From NCBI GenBank assembly GCA_963576735.1, contig OY755171.1, positions 15,748,001 to 15,812,000 on the forward strand: 64,000 nt of DNA, in the 5' to 3' direction. The translations under genes and the position numbers were made by a program. Position 1 is the first letter of the stretch; every line of letters begins with the position of its first letter. The notes below the pieces were generated by a model. It saw only the letters and a program-made list of their open reading frames with translations, was not told where the DNA came from and did no database searches. Shown piece after piece: positions 12,359-22,610 of this stretch. Source of the stretch: Bedellia somnulentella (taxonomy: Eukaryota > Arthropoda > Insecta > Lepidoptera > Bedelliidae).

Positions 12359-12568
12359 AGGGCAAGGCTGTACGGTAGACCACGCCGTGGTGTACTTAGG
12401 GTCCCGTACTTTTGCGGATGGACAGGCATATGTGGCGCTAAGTCGAGTAAAATCACTTAGTGGTCTCCAGATTGAAGAGTAAGATTGTTCTAAGCTGACA
12501 GGTAAGACACCATACAATACAGACGCACTGGCGGAGATGGAGAGGATGCGGGCTTATTCGTCTATTTG
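12350..12568 (+). pseudogene. PIF1/Helitron helicase C-terminal fragment
   Basis: The frame through 12363-12568 encodes QGCTVDHAVVYLG, then GQAYVALSRVKSLSGLQ, then EMERMRAY before TGA at 12566. This is the order of the last conserved part of PIF1-family helicases: the GxT-x-D segment, the YVALSRV motif, then a charged tail. A single in-frame TAA at 12480 interrupts it. Such helicases in insect genomes usually come from Helitrons or related elements. The helicase core is absent upstream, where a tandem repeat and a LINE-like patch adjoin. Dead fragment; strand and family are clear from motifs, the exact 5' limit is not. Confidence 0.75.
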
Positions 12569-12624
12569 AAATAAATGATTAAAATATGCCATTAGCAAAG
12601 ACTAAAAAGCATAAAATAAATTAA

Positions 12625-13136
12625 TAGTTTAAAAAACACTAAAAACACGCTTTTATAAGTGCATTTAAGAGTCAAAAATAAATGCCGGGTCGTTCAAGTT
12701 GTCTCTATTTCTGGGCTGAAGTGTAAATTATGTGCTTTTAATTATAATATTTGATTGTAAAAGCGTGGGGCGCTGGAGCAGGAAAAACTTTCTTGTAAAC
12801 AAATACACGAACAAGAACTCTACATTTTGCCACTGTTGACTAGTACTTTGAACAGACTGTTTAATATAGAGCCTCCAACTAGTGATGCTGCAACTCTAGT
12901 TAGAGTGCCGATCTCTGTAACCTGCTTCCCGAAACATCGCTTAACTTGATTTCTTAGCAAGGTAAACAAAAAATCTTTCCTTTTCCAGCGCCCCACGCTT
13001 TTACAATCAAATATTATAATTAAAAGCACATAGTTTACACTTCAGCCCAGAAATAGAGACAACTTGAACGACCCGGCATTTATTTTTGACTTTTAAGTGC
13101 ACTTATAAAAGCGTGTTTTTAGTGTTTTTTAAACTA
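12625..13136. mobile_element. MITE with ~155-bp terminal inverted repeats
   Basis: The left arm (12625-12778, starting TAGTTTAAAAAACAC) and right arm (12987-13136) are near-identical inverted copies, including GTCGTTCAAGTTGTCTC and AAGCGTGGGGCGCTGG. A ~208-bp non-palindromic spacer separates them. TTAA abuts both ends (12621-12624, 13137-13140) and may be the target site. No transposase. Confidence 0.75.
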
Positions 13137-13251
13137 TTAATATATTAGTTGATTATCTCAAATTGTAACGGAAATGAAAAAAGATAAAAAAAAATCACGG
13201 AATAAATAAGTTATTATAGAAATAAAATATAAGTAATAAATATACACAGAT

Positions 13252-13462
13252 ATATACATATATTCACGGCTATAAATCCCTAAAAGGGGTAGCCAGAGCT
13301 AAGGAATTAGAAATTCCTCAGCCTCTTTTGGACGTCGTGTGGGGAAAAAAATGGTGAATAAAATAAAGATTGTTGGTGATGGGTCTCCAACCGCATCGCC
13401 CAAAAATCCCTTAAAAGCCTCAAAACCGTTAGTCGCCTCTTACATGACACGACACTGCACAG
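13252..13462 (-). mobile_element. Family A element with a 5' internal deletion
   Basis: Tail and stem are intact; after CGCCTCTTAC it jumps to ACGACACTGCACAGC, losing about 35 bp. Confidence 0.75.
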
Positions 13463-13720
13463 CAACTGCAGAGATATATATATGTATAGATCGAATGTGG
13501 ATGGGCATGTCAAGACAACCAAGGAGGTCACATTTAGCTAAAATAACGGATAGGTTCAAAAGGCTGGCGACTGAAGTTTGAGTAATAAAAGGGCAAGTGT
13601 GAAAATATTAATCAACATAAGTAAAGCTTAAGAAGTTTGCCAGGATCATATAAAGTAGCAATCGATTGGTTCTAGTTACCCCAATGGAAATTAACGACGT
13701 GACTATATGTATGAAAAAAA
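13463..13720 (+). mobile_element. Family B LINE 3' end, degraded
   Basis: Directly follows the preceding repeat. Codons for EVCQDHIK are followed by SSYPNGN and TAA at about 13697, then CGACGTGACTATATGTATG. The stop lies in the terminal stem-loop. In-frame stops upstream show that it is dead. Confidence 0.6.
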
Positions 13721-14248
13721 TATGTAATAAGTTTTTTCTTCAGTGACAAAGCATGAATTTTCATTGTTCGTGGCAAAAGCCAAGCTAAGCTATATGGTTA
13801 TCTCTATTTACAACATTGAATACCTCCTGGGTATAATCAATACCGAAAAATAAGCTATTCTCGAGGTTTCTTTGCGACGAGAAAAATATCTTCAGGGATT
13901 AGTACAATCTGCTGAATAAAGACAAATATTATTACTGATTTTATCTCAATGAATTGATAAACCTTCGCAAAATATGATCAACTGCCTTTAAGTTATATAG
14001 ATATTTGCCAGTTAATTTTGTTCTGAGTAAAGTAATCTATATATATATTTTTTTTATTTGTTCTAAATTCAAAAACTGACATATGGCAAAGGTTTAAATT
14101 ATTGGAATCAATGCAGTTATTTACAATTGGAACGATAAGTGGTAGGTCATATTTGACGTTATGCCACTTTCCGAAAGAATCGATATATGGACCACCTTCC
14201 ACTTCTCATTCCTTTTACCACCATCATAGTTTATTGTACCTCTTAAGC
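13721..14248. other. No recognised gene
   Basis: AT-rich, no coding signal or repeat recognised. Confidence 0.3.
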
Positions 14249-14402
14249 GCAATACACACTGAGCCCGCTGGGCCACCGTCATTGCCCGGAAAGACAAGAC
14301 GGCGGTCTGCGTTGTTAAAATTTATGTCTAACCTATGTATGACAACTACACCGCCGACAAAAAGTTACTGTCGGCGGCCCGGCGGGCTCAGAGTGTATTG
14401 CG
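14249..14402. mobile_element. Short GC-rich MITE
   Basis: Imperfect inverted ends of about 31 bp: CGCAATACACACTGAGCCCG at the left and its near-complement ending GAGTGTATTGCG at the right. The 154-bp unit is much more GC-rich than its surroundings. No clear target duplication seen. Confidence 0.55.
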
Positions 14403-15298
14403 TTTTACACAACATTCAAATTCATATTATTCTTTCCCAAAACCTATTGATAACATTGCGTGCGTTAAACTTTTAAGAGGTCAAGGAGTTTCAAGAACCC
14501 AGTCTGCAAGATTATATCCACAAAATAATTTTATTCCTTTTTACATAGGTATTCTTGTAATATCACTTTCGGTACATGATAGCCATTATTTAAAGTCTAC
14601 TGAAATAATGACTCTTTTTCTTTCAAGAAATGAGAAAGATTGCTACTATGCCATGAATATATATATCACAAATATAACATACGTAGCGACATCCTATAGT
14701 GATCTTAGTCGACATCTAAATGAAAGAGATTGCGTAGCGTATGTAATAGAATACGAAACAAAACTGAAGCGTAAATTTAGTTACAAATTGTTTAATATTG
14801 TCAAACATAAATGTGTGAAACTATGCATTAATGAAATTAAACAGATATGAGAACTTTGCTTTTCCCGTCTGTACCGAGAACACAGAGCTGTGAGCCTCAG
14901 CCGATTAATTATGAAGAGTGCCTCATTACGATCAACATCACAGCACCAAAACATTACCTTGGTTTCACCAACTTTGCAGCTTATAATGCAACACTCTGTC
15001 TCACTCGTTCTAAATGAACAATGTTTTAGAGTGACAGAGATATCAACATGTTTCTGATATTTATTTTTTGTTATTGATTTAAATATACACAAGGATAAAT
15101 ACTGAAGAGTCCATTAAAATCCTTTTAATTTTAATATAAAACAGATGATAGTGCTGAAATTTTATTATGATAAGTGAATTATTGCTATTTCGATGCTCAT
15201 AGTTTCCATTCGTTGGAAATTATGGAGCTGGAAGTGAATTGTGAAGCGTTTTATTTGCCAAATTTGCTTAATACGAGAAACAATTATATTTTTTAATG
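14403..15298. other. Non-coding stretch with open frames of doubtful value
   Basis: A 171-codon frame crosses from the MITE into AT-rich DNA to 14850, but it starts in the MITE and matches nothing I know. An inverted pair (TCTGTCTCACTC / GAGTGACAGAGA, 14995-15045) is probably another degraded repeat. Confidence 0.35.
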
Positions 15299-15573
15299 TA
15301 CATACATTCATACATACATATACTCACGGCTATAAATCCCTAGAAGGGGTAGCCAGAGCTAAGGAATTAGAAATTCCTCAGCCACTTTTGGAAGTTGCGT
15401 GGGGAAAAGATGGTGAAATAAAGGTTGTTGGTGATGGATCTCCAACCGCATCGCCCAAAAATCCCTCAAAAGCCCCAATACCGTTAATCGCCTCTTACGT
15501 ACACCCACCGGAAGAAATGGGGTAATGTTAGTCTAAGCCGACACTACACAGCTTCTAAGCCGACACTACGCAG
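15299..15573 (-). mobile_element. Family A element with duplicated 5' end
   Basis: Full-length copy to GACACTACACAGC (15552), followed at once by a second copy of its 5' terminal 21 bases (TTCTAAGCCGACACTACGCAG). Confidence 0.8.
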
Positions 15574-15635
15574 ATTTTTTAATGTATAGTTCAAAAAAGC
15601 CTTGCTAGAATTTCACTGTCAATTTAAAAACTCAT

Positions 15636-16080
15636 CTGGGGGCACGGCAGTGCCCCTGCCAAGTCTCGAGCAAAACGGGCACGGCCGTACCATCTTTTCT
15701 CGAAGCGGTTCGCGGCTGTTTCGCCCCCCCTATATCTTCGACGTGGACAAAGCTAGGAGTTTAGGTTTTCGGTGAATAATAGTAGGCATTAGAACAAGCT
15801 TAAGTTCGAAATTACACGCCAAATGAATTAATAGTTTAGGAGTTACGGTCGATCAAAGTTACACCATTTTGTCACTCACTGACTCACTGACAGATCATCA
15901 AAAATCTAAGGTACTTCTAGCAGACTTAGAAACTTCAAATTTTGCACCAAGATAGGTCATTAGCCACATATAAAGGAAAAATTATAAAAACATTAAAAAA
16001 TTTATATGCCATAGAAAAAAATTTTATATTTGCGGTTTGGCAAGAACATTATGTATGGATTTTGACTGCATTGTTAACTT
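15636..16080 (+). repeat. Unclassified conserved repeat
   Basis: Begins with a palindromic GC-rich head (GGGGGCACGGCAGTGCCCC), then GGGCACGGCCGTACCATC and TCACTCACTGACTCACTGAC. I recall this order as recurring in lepidopteran genomes but cannot name its class. No open frame of note. Confidence 0.4.
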
Positions 16081-16576
16081 TGTTCGTTGTTCAAGTACCT
16101 ATTCAATTGGATGAATACATACATAGAATAGAAAAGAATAATATAAATGTACTCGTAATACATAGACTATCATTAATACAAATTAATACATAAAGTTCAT
16201 TAAATTAATAAAGCTAAAACTCCATTGTATTGCGATAAATATTGTATGAGCGCTCGATAGATGGCGTTGTACCTGTCTGAATCGCTCTATGGTTTCGTTA
16301 CAAAGCGCAGTGTAAGTAGTACTTCAAAATAATTCGATAATATTCATTTGATACATCTGTCAATGAAAACCCATTTCGAAACTAAAAAATATTGTAGTGA
16401 TAATTGATATTCGGAGAACTTTACGTGTTATTTAGTTTAGTTTAGTTATAGTTTGTAAGTTAGTAGATATATATTTATTTAGTTAGTTATTTGTTAGTTA
16501 GTTTAGTTGTATTTAGTTTGCATATATATATAAGTTTAAGCCCTATTGTTATAGAAGTAATTGTAAATATAGTGTA

Positions 16577-16935
16577 ATGGAACGTGAAATATTGTACATA
16601 AATGGCGACCTTTGTCCACACAGAGTCATCTCTATTCCTGGAGATGGGTCGTGTTTATTTCATTCGTTGTCATACAGCATGTATGGGAGTTTTCAGTCGT
16701 CAAACGATAAGGGAATTTTAGTAGTATCAAAGCTCAGGAGACAGCAATAGCTGAATATAATCGACTCCGAAGTATATATCGCCCAGACTTGTCTACCTTA
16801 GAAGTAACGAAGCCTCAGAGAAGAAACAAAAGAGATAGAGACAGAGAATGGGTTCTAAGCAAAGCAGTAGCTGACGTCCAAAAAATTGTGAGGTCACCTA
16901 AAAGTAAAAGAAAGAAATACACTTACAAAAAATAA
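16577..16935 (+). pseudogene. OTU-domain protein relic, probably transposon-encoded
   Basis: From ATG at 16577 the frame encodes INGDLCPHRV and then the OTU cysteine-protease signature IPGDGSCLFHSLSY, with the catalytic Asp and Cys in place. It stops at TAG 16748. A +2 frame then continues with a lysine/arginine-rich C-terminal part (AQETAIAEYNRLR, then TKPQRRNKRDRD) to TAA at 16933. The usual OTU middle, including the catalytic His region (an intact domain is about 120 aa or more), is missing, so the relic is internally deleted and frameshifted. OTU domains occur in Helitron and other transposon proteins; the origin here is inferred. Confidence 0.65.
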
Positions 16936-16940
16936 ATGAG

Positions 16941-17637
16941 ATCCCACCAAAAACATTAAATGTAAAAAAATGCCAAGTCTCTCGATGCAGTCTTTCCATC
17001 GTAAAAAGTTTTGAGATCTCATAGAAGCCAAGTCCTATTCAAAATATTTCGTAGTTATAAATCAACATTTAGTAATTGTATCAATAGTTTTCTTTATATT
17101 ATAATTATAGTGACTTGGCAATGAGCACAAATTAAAAGCTGCTTGCTGCCTGGAATTATGTGCAAATGTTACTGACGAGACCAGTGATCAGATTATTTGT
17201 TATGTGTGAATCATGATGGTCACTACCGACTACATTATCCAATACAATAATTAAGAATACCTTACGGGCCATCGCTTTATGAAAGTAAATGAATCGAGAG
17301 TGCACTAAGACTGACTGCCGTTGCCGAAATTCGGTTGGGACGACACGGATAAACCAACAGAAAATTAATTTTGTGATATTAATGTTTACGCATGCGGTGT
17401 GTGTAACTTTAAACTCCTCCAAATATGCCGTTTTATTTGTTTCTTCTTGTGCTCATTGCCAAGTCACTATAATTATAATATAAAGAAAACTATTGATACA
17501 ATTACTAAATGTTGATTTATAACTACGAAATATTTTGAATAGGACTTGGCTTCTATGAGATCTCAAAACTTTTTACGATGGAAAGACTGCATCGAGAGAC
17601 TTGGCATTTTTTTACATTTAATGTTTTTGGTGGGATT
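16941..17637. repeat. Perfect 190-bp inverted repeat (fold-back)
   Basis: The left arm 16941-17130 (starting ATCCCACCAAAAACATT) and right arm 17448-17637 are exact reverse complements by eye, with a 317-bp spacer. The left arm starts six bases after the stop codon of the OTU relic. No target duplication is obvious. Confidence 0.85.
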
Positions 17638-18007
17638 GCTTTTTTTGTACTAGGATGTGTCACTTCGCAACTTTGCAGTTATTATTTTTTTCCTTATAGT
17701 CAAATTGTTTTTGACGTAAGTGTATTTGAAACACAGTATGCCCGAAAAGTTAGTAGAAAATTCTTGTTGTATGGCACGGATTGTTTTGATTCGCACTTTA
17801 TGGAGGATAATCAGGATTAGAGATCGAAAACCTTTTTAAAAATAAAATTTTTGAAGATTGCGAGGTGCAGTGAACGGTGGAGAATATATTTTGTTAGTTT
17901 TCTAATTATTGCAGGTGTTCTGCCTCTGGGGATCAGATTTTGTGTTAATATTTTTTTCCTATTTTATCTTAGACTTAAAAGAGTATTTAAAAGCACAAAA
18001 CTAGATT

Positions 18008-18239
18008 ACATATATACATAAATATACTCACGGCTGTAGCCAGAGCTGAGGAATTAGAAATTCTTCAGCCACTTTTGGAAGGTTGAGTGGGGAAAAGATG
18101 GTGAGATAAAGGTTGTTGGTGGTAGGTTCTAACCGCATCGCCCAAAAATCCATTAAAAGCCCCAATACCGTTAGTCGCATCTTACATACACCCACCGGAA
18201 GAAATGGGGTAGTGCTATTCTAAGCCGACACTACACAGC
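18008..18239 (-). mobile_element. Family A element lacking the terminal stem
   Basis: CTCACGGCTGTAGCCAGAGC shows a 23-bp deletion removing the inner stem; the rest runs to GACACTACACAGC. Confidence 0.8.
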
Positions 18240-18749
18240 TAGAATAGAATTCAGATGTTAATTCAATTATGCATGTGAACAAAAATGGTCAAAATACAAC
18301 CGTGGTCAAACCTTTTGCAAACCTATAGTACTATATGCAAGATTAGGCCACCAACACCATGACTATTTTTGTACCTAATTACGATTGGATCGCATTCTTG
18401 GTTAAGCTAGAAATTCTCAGATTTTATACTTTTTTCTGTATTCACTTCTGGCACTTTCTTTTGTGTTTCAATTAAAGTAATCTAGTTGTCCAAGGTAGCT
18501 GACATGTTTCCCGTGATTACTAGTAAACTGTATAATAAAATCTCCTAGGTTTACAACTTACAACGGTATTCAACTAAAAATAAAATGCATGTGTGTTCAT
18601 AATTTTAGGGACGCATTTATTATGTTGAATTCACATTTGTCTCTTATTGTAATTATGATACGGTGACTCGCGGCAATCCCAATCGCAGATTGGTACCTGA
18701 AATTATAAAGTGAAGTATAAAAATATAGAAAAAGAATAACAAATATTGC
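18240..18749. other. No recognised gene
   Basis: AT-rich, featureless to inspection. Confidence 0.3.
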
Positions 18750-18991
18750 CCCATAGTGCCGGCTTAGAATTTTACTTCCCGTTTCTACCCACGGGAGTCG
18801 TAAGTGGCGACTAATGGTATGACACTTTTTAAGTGGTGTTCAGGCGATGCGGTTGGAGACCCATCACCAACGATACTTTATTTCTACCATCATGTCCCCT
18901 ATCAACTTACAAATGTGGCTGAGAAGTTTCTAGCTCTGAAGCTCTGGATACCTCTTTCTAAGATTCATGGCCGTGAGTATATTGTATGTAA
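18750..18991 (+). mobile_element. Family A element, old subfamily
   Basis: CCATAGTGCCGGC start, TACCCACGGGAGTCGTAAG, TGTTCAGGCGATGCGGTTGG, end CATGGCCGTGAGTATATTG. Shares ACGATACTTTATTTC with the copy at 37.2 kb. Confidence 0.75.
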
Positions 18992-18994
18992 TAA

Positions 18995-19610
18995 AAACTA
19001 AGGGTAGTATTTAAGACACAAAGAAATTCCAACCTAACCTAACCATAAACTAACTTAGCATAAAAAATACTTACTTGGCCACTAAAAGCGATGTTTTGAT
19101 GCACAGTTATTAATTTGGTGTCTACCTAAGATAATACAAATTATGTTTCTCAAAAAACAAATATATTTTCAAAATGGACGAAACAAGAAAGTAATGCATA
19201 TGTAAAAAAATGTTTGGCTATTTAAATGGTTTAAGTAGTGCTATGGCCGGACCTTTTTGTGATTATTAGACTTCTATGATTATTATAATTGTGTAATGAA
19301 GCTACATACTACGTACATTAAGGTAGGTATAAACGGGGTAGCCTTAAACATTTTGCACCCATGTATCTTCCGATCTCTATTTGATTTTTTTTCTTGTTTC
19401 ATTCTTTGTAGACCCATGTTTCCTTAATAAAGTTTAGTTTTTTTTATAGCGTTTTTCTAGACCAGAAAAACGATAGTGCGCTTCAGAAACCTAAAATCCG
19501 AACCAAATGCATTATTTATTCTTTCTAATGGTCTCCTTTATTTAATATAATAAGTAATCTTAAAGTAAATCACCTCAGCATAATTGAATTATTCGCCTTG
19601 TAAATAGTAC
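18995..19610. other. No recognised gene
   Basis: AT-rich. Lies downstream of the minus-strand glycine-rich exon, so it may be its intron, but no further exon is recognisable. Confidence 0.3.
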
Positions 19611-19611
19611 A

Positions 19612-19862
19612 TAACATAACATAAACATTAACGTTCACGCCGAATATCCCCGAAGGGGTTGGCAGAGGTACTAATACTTCTGAACATCACGTGACTTTGT
19701 CACCTGGTGTTCAGAGTACCCACGTTTTGCATGGACAGTGTACTCACGTGATAGGGGGCCGGCCTATCGCCGTTTTGTACGAATACACTGTCACATGACT
19801 AAGTACAACTCAGCCATGTGGGTTTCCTCACGATGTTTTCCCTCACCGTTAACAACATAACA
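19612..19862 (-). mobile_element. Bm1-type SINE, 3' two-thirds
   Basis: (ATAAC)n tail, ACGTTCACGCCGAATATCC, CCCGAAGGGG stem, core to CTCACCGTTAACAAC, where it is cut by the tail of the next copy. Confidence 0.8.
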
Positions 19863-19947
19863 TAACATAACATAACATAAACGTTCACGCCGAATATCCC
19901 CGAATTGCACGATAACCGAGTGTTCTACCCACTGGGCTGTCACGGTT
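19857..19947 (-). mobile_element. Bm1-type SINE, tail fused to head
   Basis: (CATAA)n, ACGTTCACGCCGAATATCC then directly TTGCACGATAACCGAGTG and the tRNA-like head CCCACTGGGCTGTCACGG. The middle ~270 bp is absent, so the two halves form a deletion product or chimera. Confidence 0.7.
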
Positions 19948-19989
19948 GTAAATAATCTTTTTCCAATAAATAAAAAAAAATATAATTAC

Positions 19990-20320
19990 CAGTTCCAGTT
20001 CCACCAACACTGACGTCCAACCCACCAGCTGGGCCGCTAAGAGAACCCCCTACACTAATACCTGGAAGGCCTCCACCCCCCAAAGTAGCTGATACACCAC
20101 CGTTTCCCAAAGTACCAGTTAACCCATTACCACCTAAGCTGACTCCTATTCCTCCAGCTCCTCCTCCCACTTCTATTCCTGTAGGAACTCTAATTGCAAC
20201 CCCACCTGTAGGGGTTCTAGCAACCCTATAATTCAGTTCAACACCCTGGCCGGAACAAGGCGCCAAATCACCCAAATGTATTATAGCACTTAAAACCAAA
20301 CAAATGATAATCGTTTTCAT
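19990..20320 (-). CDS. First coding exon of a glycine-rich secreted protein
   Basis: ATG is at 20320-20318. Residues 1-24 form a signal peptide (MKTIIICLVLSAIIHLGDLA). From about residue 43 the chain is a run of glycine/valine/serine/leucine-rich short repeats such as GGNGLTGTLGNGG and SVGGSLSGPAGG. The frame reaches a splice donor (CTG|GTAATT) at 19990/19989, giving about 110 codons; reading through adds a lysine-rich end without the repeat, so I prefer splicing. Glycine-rich repeats of this kind occur in insect cuticle, silk and some antimicrobial proteins; no specific function can be assigned. A CTATTTAA element lies about 60 bases upstream of the ATG. Downstream exons are not identified. 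Confidence 0.65.
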
Positions 20321-20394
20321 ATTGAATGTTGCTGAATGAATAGTTTGGTCGAATAGGATGTACCGCGCTAAATGACCCGATTAAATAGAATTTA

Positions 20395-20838
20395 GCTCAG
20401 AAGTGTACGTAATATATAGTAGGCAGATATTTTGTCGAGATGATTATCTCATAGCGAACATAGCATTTTAGTTCACACCCGGCATATAATGTTATTATTA
20501 TTTCACAGTTTTTAATACATATCAATTCGAACATGATTATTGCTCTATGTGAAGCATCTTTTGTCTGTAATTACTGAAGTGAACATATGTAATTGAGTTT
20601 GATGCCAGATTTACTGCAGAAAATAATACCGTCACATTCGCCCATAGCAACTTTTTTCAGAGTTTTTATTTATGTGGATTATTCTACTTTTAAACGAACA
20701 AAAGAACATCTGATACTGTTGCTATTAAAGACTTATTGATTCATTTCGAATGAACAAAAACGACATATCTAACTTAACAAAATCGTATAGTCATTAAAAA
20801 ATCTTTAGAAAACCCAGTAATTTAAGTAAGAACAAATG
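20395..20838. other. Upstream region of the glycine-rich gene
   Basis: AT-rich, no repeat recognised; would contain any distal control sites of the minus-strand gene. Confidence 0.3.
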
Positions 20839-21214
20839 TTGTGTAGTGTCGGCTTAAAATAGCACTACCCCATTTCTTCCGGTGGGTTTGCGTAAGAGGC
20901 GACTAACGGTGTTGGGGCTATTAAGGGATTTATGGCCAATGCGGTTGGAGACCCCTCACCAACAACCTTTATTTTACCATCTTTTCCCTACTTATACTCG
21001 TATTTCCAAAAGTAGCTAAGGAATTTCTATGCTTACGAGACGCTTAAAATATACACAGAATATTGAATTATATATTGTGATTTGTTAATAGCGATAAGTC
21101 AAAATATGGTTTATTCATATAATAGGTATATTGTTCACCGTTTTTGTAGATATTGTGGCAAAGAAATGCCTGCCCTTTTGTTGGGACCCATAGCTGTGAG
21201 TATATGCATGCATG
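20839..21214 (+). mobile_element. Family A element split by a ~140-bp insert
   Basis: 5' part 20839-21029 to GGAATTTCTA; the tail part (ACCCATAGCTGTGAGTATA) resumes near 21170. The intervening AT-rich sequence is not recognised. Confidence 0.65.
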
Positions 21215-21312
21215 GTGCTAAAATGCTTTGTTAGCATAGCAAGGTTTTTAACATACCTTGAAACAACCATATCACGAGCAAAAGTGATTTAAATTAACCT
21301 CAAACTCAACGC

Positions 21313-21620
21313 TTACGCCGCAAAACTCCGAAAGGCCTCTAACGCCCGATTTCTGAATTGAGTATTCAAGCTGAGAACGACTTACGTATCGTTTTGTCTC
21401 AGTCAGTTGTTAAAATTTCAATGCGACAGAACGATACTTAAGTTGTTCTCAGCTGGAATACTCAATTCAGAAATCGGACGTAAGAGTAACTCTAAAAATC
21501 ATATTACATTTTGTCACATGGTGTTTAGAGTACCCATGTTTTGCTGTAACAAAGCATTTTGGTAACGATATGTGATATATACACTCATGTGGGGCTTTTC
21601 GCAGTCCTCCCTAATCGTTA
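21313..21620 (-). mobile_element. Old Bm1-type SINE split by a MITE
   Basis: CTTACGCCGCAAAACTCCGAAAGG matches the SINE 3' end; after the MITE, ATTTTGTCACATGGTGTTTAG and TACCCATGTTTTGC continue the body. The head is lost. Confidence 0.6.
21343..21480. mobile_element. 138-bp palindromic MITE
   Basis: Near-perfect inverted arms (CGCCCGATTTCTGAATTGAG and complement, continuing through AGCTGAGAAC). TAA flanks both ends (21340-21342, 21481-21483), fitting a 3-bp target duplication of the Harbinger type. Confidence 0.7.
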
Positions 21621-21633
21621 ATAAATCCGATAA

Positions 21634-21882
21634 CAAACATACATATACTCAAAGCTATAAATCCCGAGAAGGGGTAGCCAGAGCTAAGGAATTAGAAATT
21701 CCTCAGCCACTTTTGGAAACTTGAGTGGGGAAAAGATGGTAAAGTAAAGGTTGTTGGTGATGGGTCTCCAACCGCATCGCCCAAAAATCCCTTAAAAGCT
21801 CCAATACCGTTAGTCGCTTTTTACGTTCACCCACCGGAAGAAATGGGGTAGTGCTATTCTAAGCCGACACTACACAGCAAAA
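21634..21882 (-). mobile_element. Family A element, full length with target duplication
   Basis: Flanked by a perfect 11-bp duplication AAATCCGATAA (21623-21633, 21883-21893). Defines the 5' end as GCTGTGTAGTGTCGGC preceded by a few T. Confidence 0.9.
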
Positions 21883-21894
21883 AAATCCGATAAA

Positions 21895-22443
21895 TAAGCC
21901 TCTTATCTTATATAACTTTGAAAAAGACATATTGGTGTAGGCCCGACTCAGCACACGAAGCATACTCATTAATTATGATTTTTATGATCCTTATAATTTC
22001 TCAAATGGAACCTTAAACTACCCTGAAAAATAGGTTATGGTCGTTCAGAAGCCTTATGAGGCTGAACCAGTGAATATCAATAACTGTTTTGCAAATCCTG
22101 CAAAGCCTTGCTTCTGAATGTATTAATATATTTGAATAGGCCTTATTGTTACCGTACTGAGCCATGGAAATAGTTAACGGAATCAAAATAGTATTGTTGA
22201 TGTTGCCTACCGACCTATTTGCAATTCAATGTAGCACAAATATTGGCTGGGAAGGTTTACGTGTGTGGTTCTATATTTGAATGAAATCATTACACATTGT
22301 CTAAAGTAAATACTCTTTTTAGATTATTTGTTAACATAGTATCTTAGTGGGAAAAGCACGGCCCCAGGTACAAAGTGCAACTTAAAATTATAAATCGGCT
22401 CTTCCAATCAATATAATAAAGAAGTCATTCAGTGATCGTAATA
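21895..22443. other. No recognised gene
   Basis: AT-rich; 21909-21950 (TTGAAAAAGACATATTGGTGTAGGCCCGAC) resembles the region next to the SINE head and may be a SINE scrap. Confidence 0.35.
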
Positions 22444-22531
22444 GTTACATACATACATATTTTCACGCCGTTAGTTCTATATATAATACATACATACATA
22501 CATATTCTCACGCCGTTAGTTCCCATTGGGA
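22444..22531 (-). mobile_element. Two Family B tails in tandem
   Basis: (CATA)n-TTTTCACGCCGTTAGTTC and (CATA)n-TTCTCACGCCGTTAGTTCCC are two consecutive 3' termini of the LINE. Confidence 0.6.
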
Positions 22532-22610
22532 ATATTATAATCTAGTCAATAAATCTCAATAAACTACAAAAAAAACCGTAGGCTACAAATAAAAGCGTAG
22601 AAATAAAAGT

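Noticed and set aside
12820..13029. 69-codon minus-strand frame in the long-arm MITE
   Set aside because: Spans the spacer and the right arm; no recognised motif and the arm half is part of the inverted repeat.
14335..14850. 171-codon plus-strand frame
   Set aside because: Starts inside a MITE and runs into AT-rich DNA; residue composition is random-like and a different long frame overlaps on the other strand.
15241..15525. Open frames encoding VGDGSPTASPKNP-type peptides, recurring at 13.3, 15.3, 23.4 and 38.7 kb
   Set aside because: They are the antisense strand of Family A copies. The frame stays open by composition and is broken or shifted in many copies; no start, splice or conservation pattern supports a protein.
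16430..16525. TTAG-rich stretch resembling insect telomere repeat
   Set aside because: Irregular TTAGT/TTAGTTT units, not TTAGG arrays; a simple-sequence patch.
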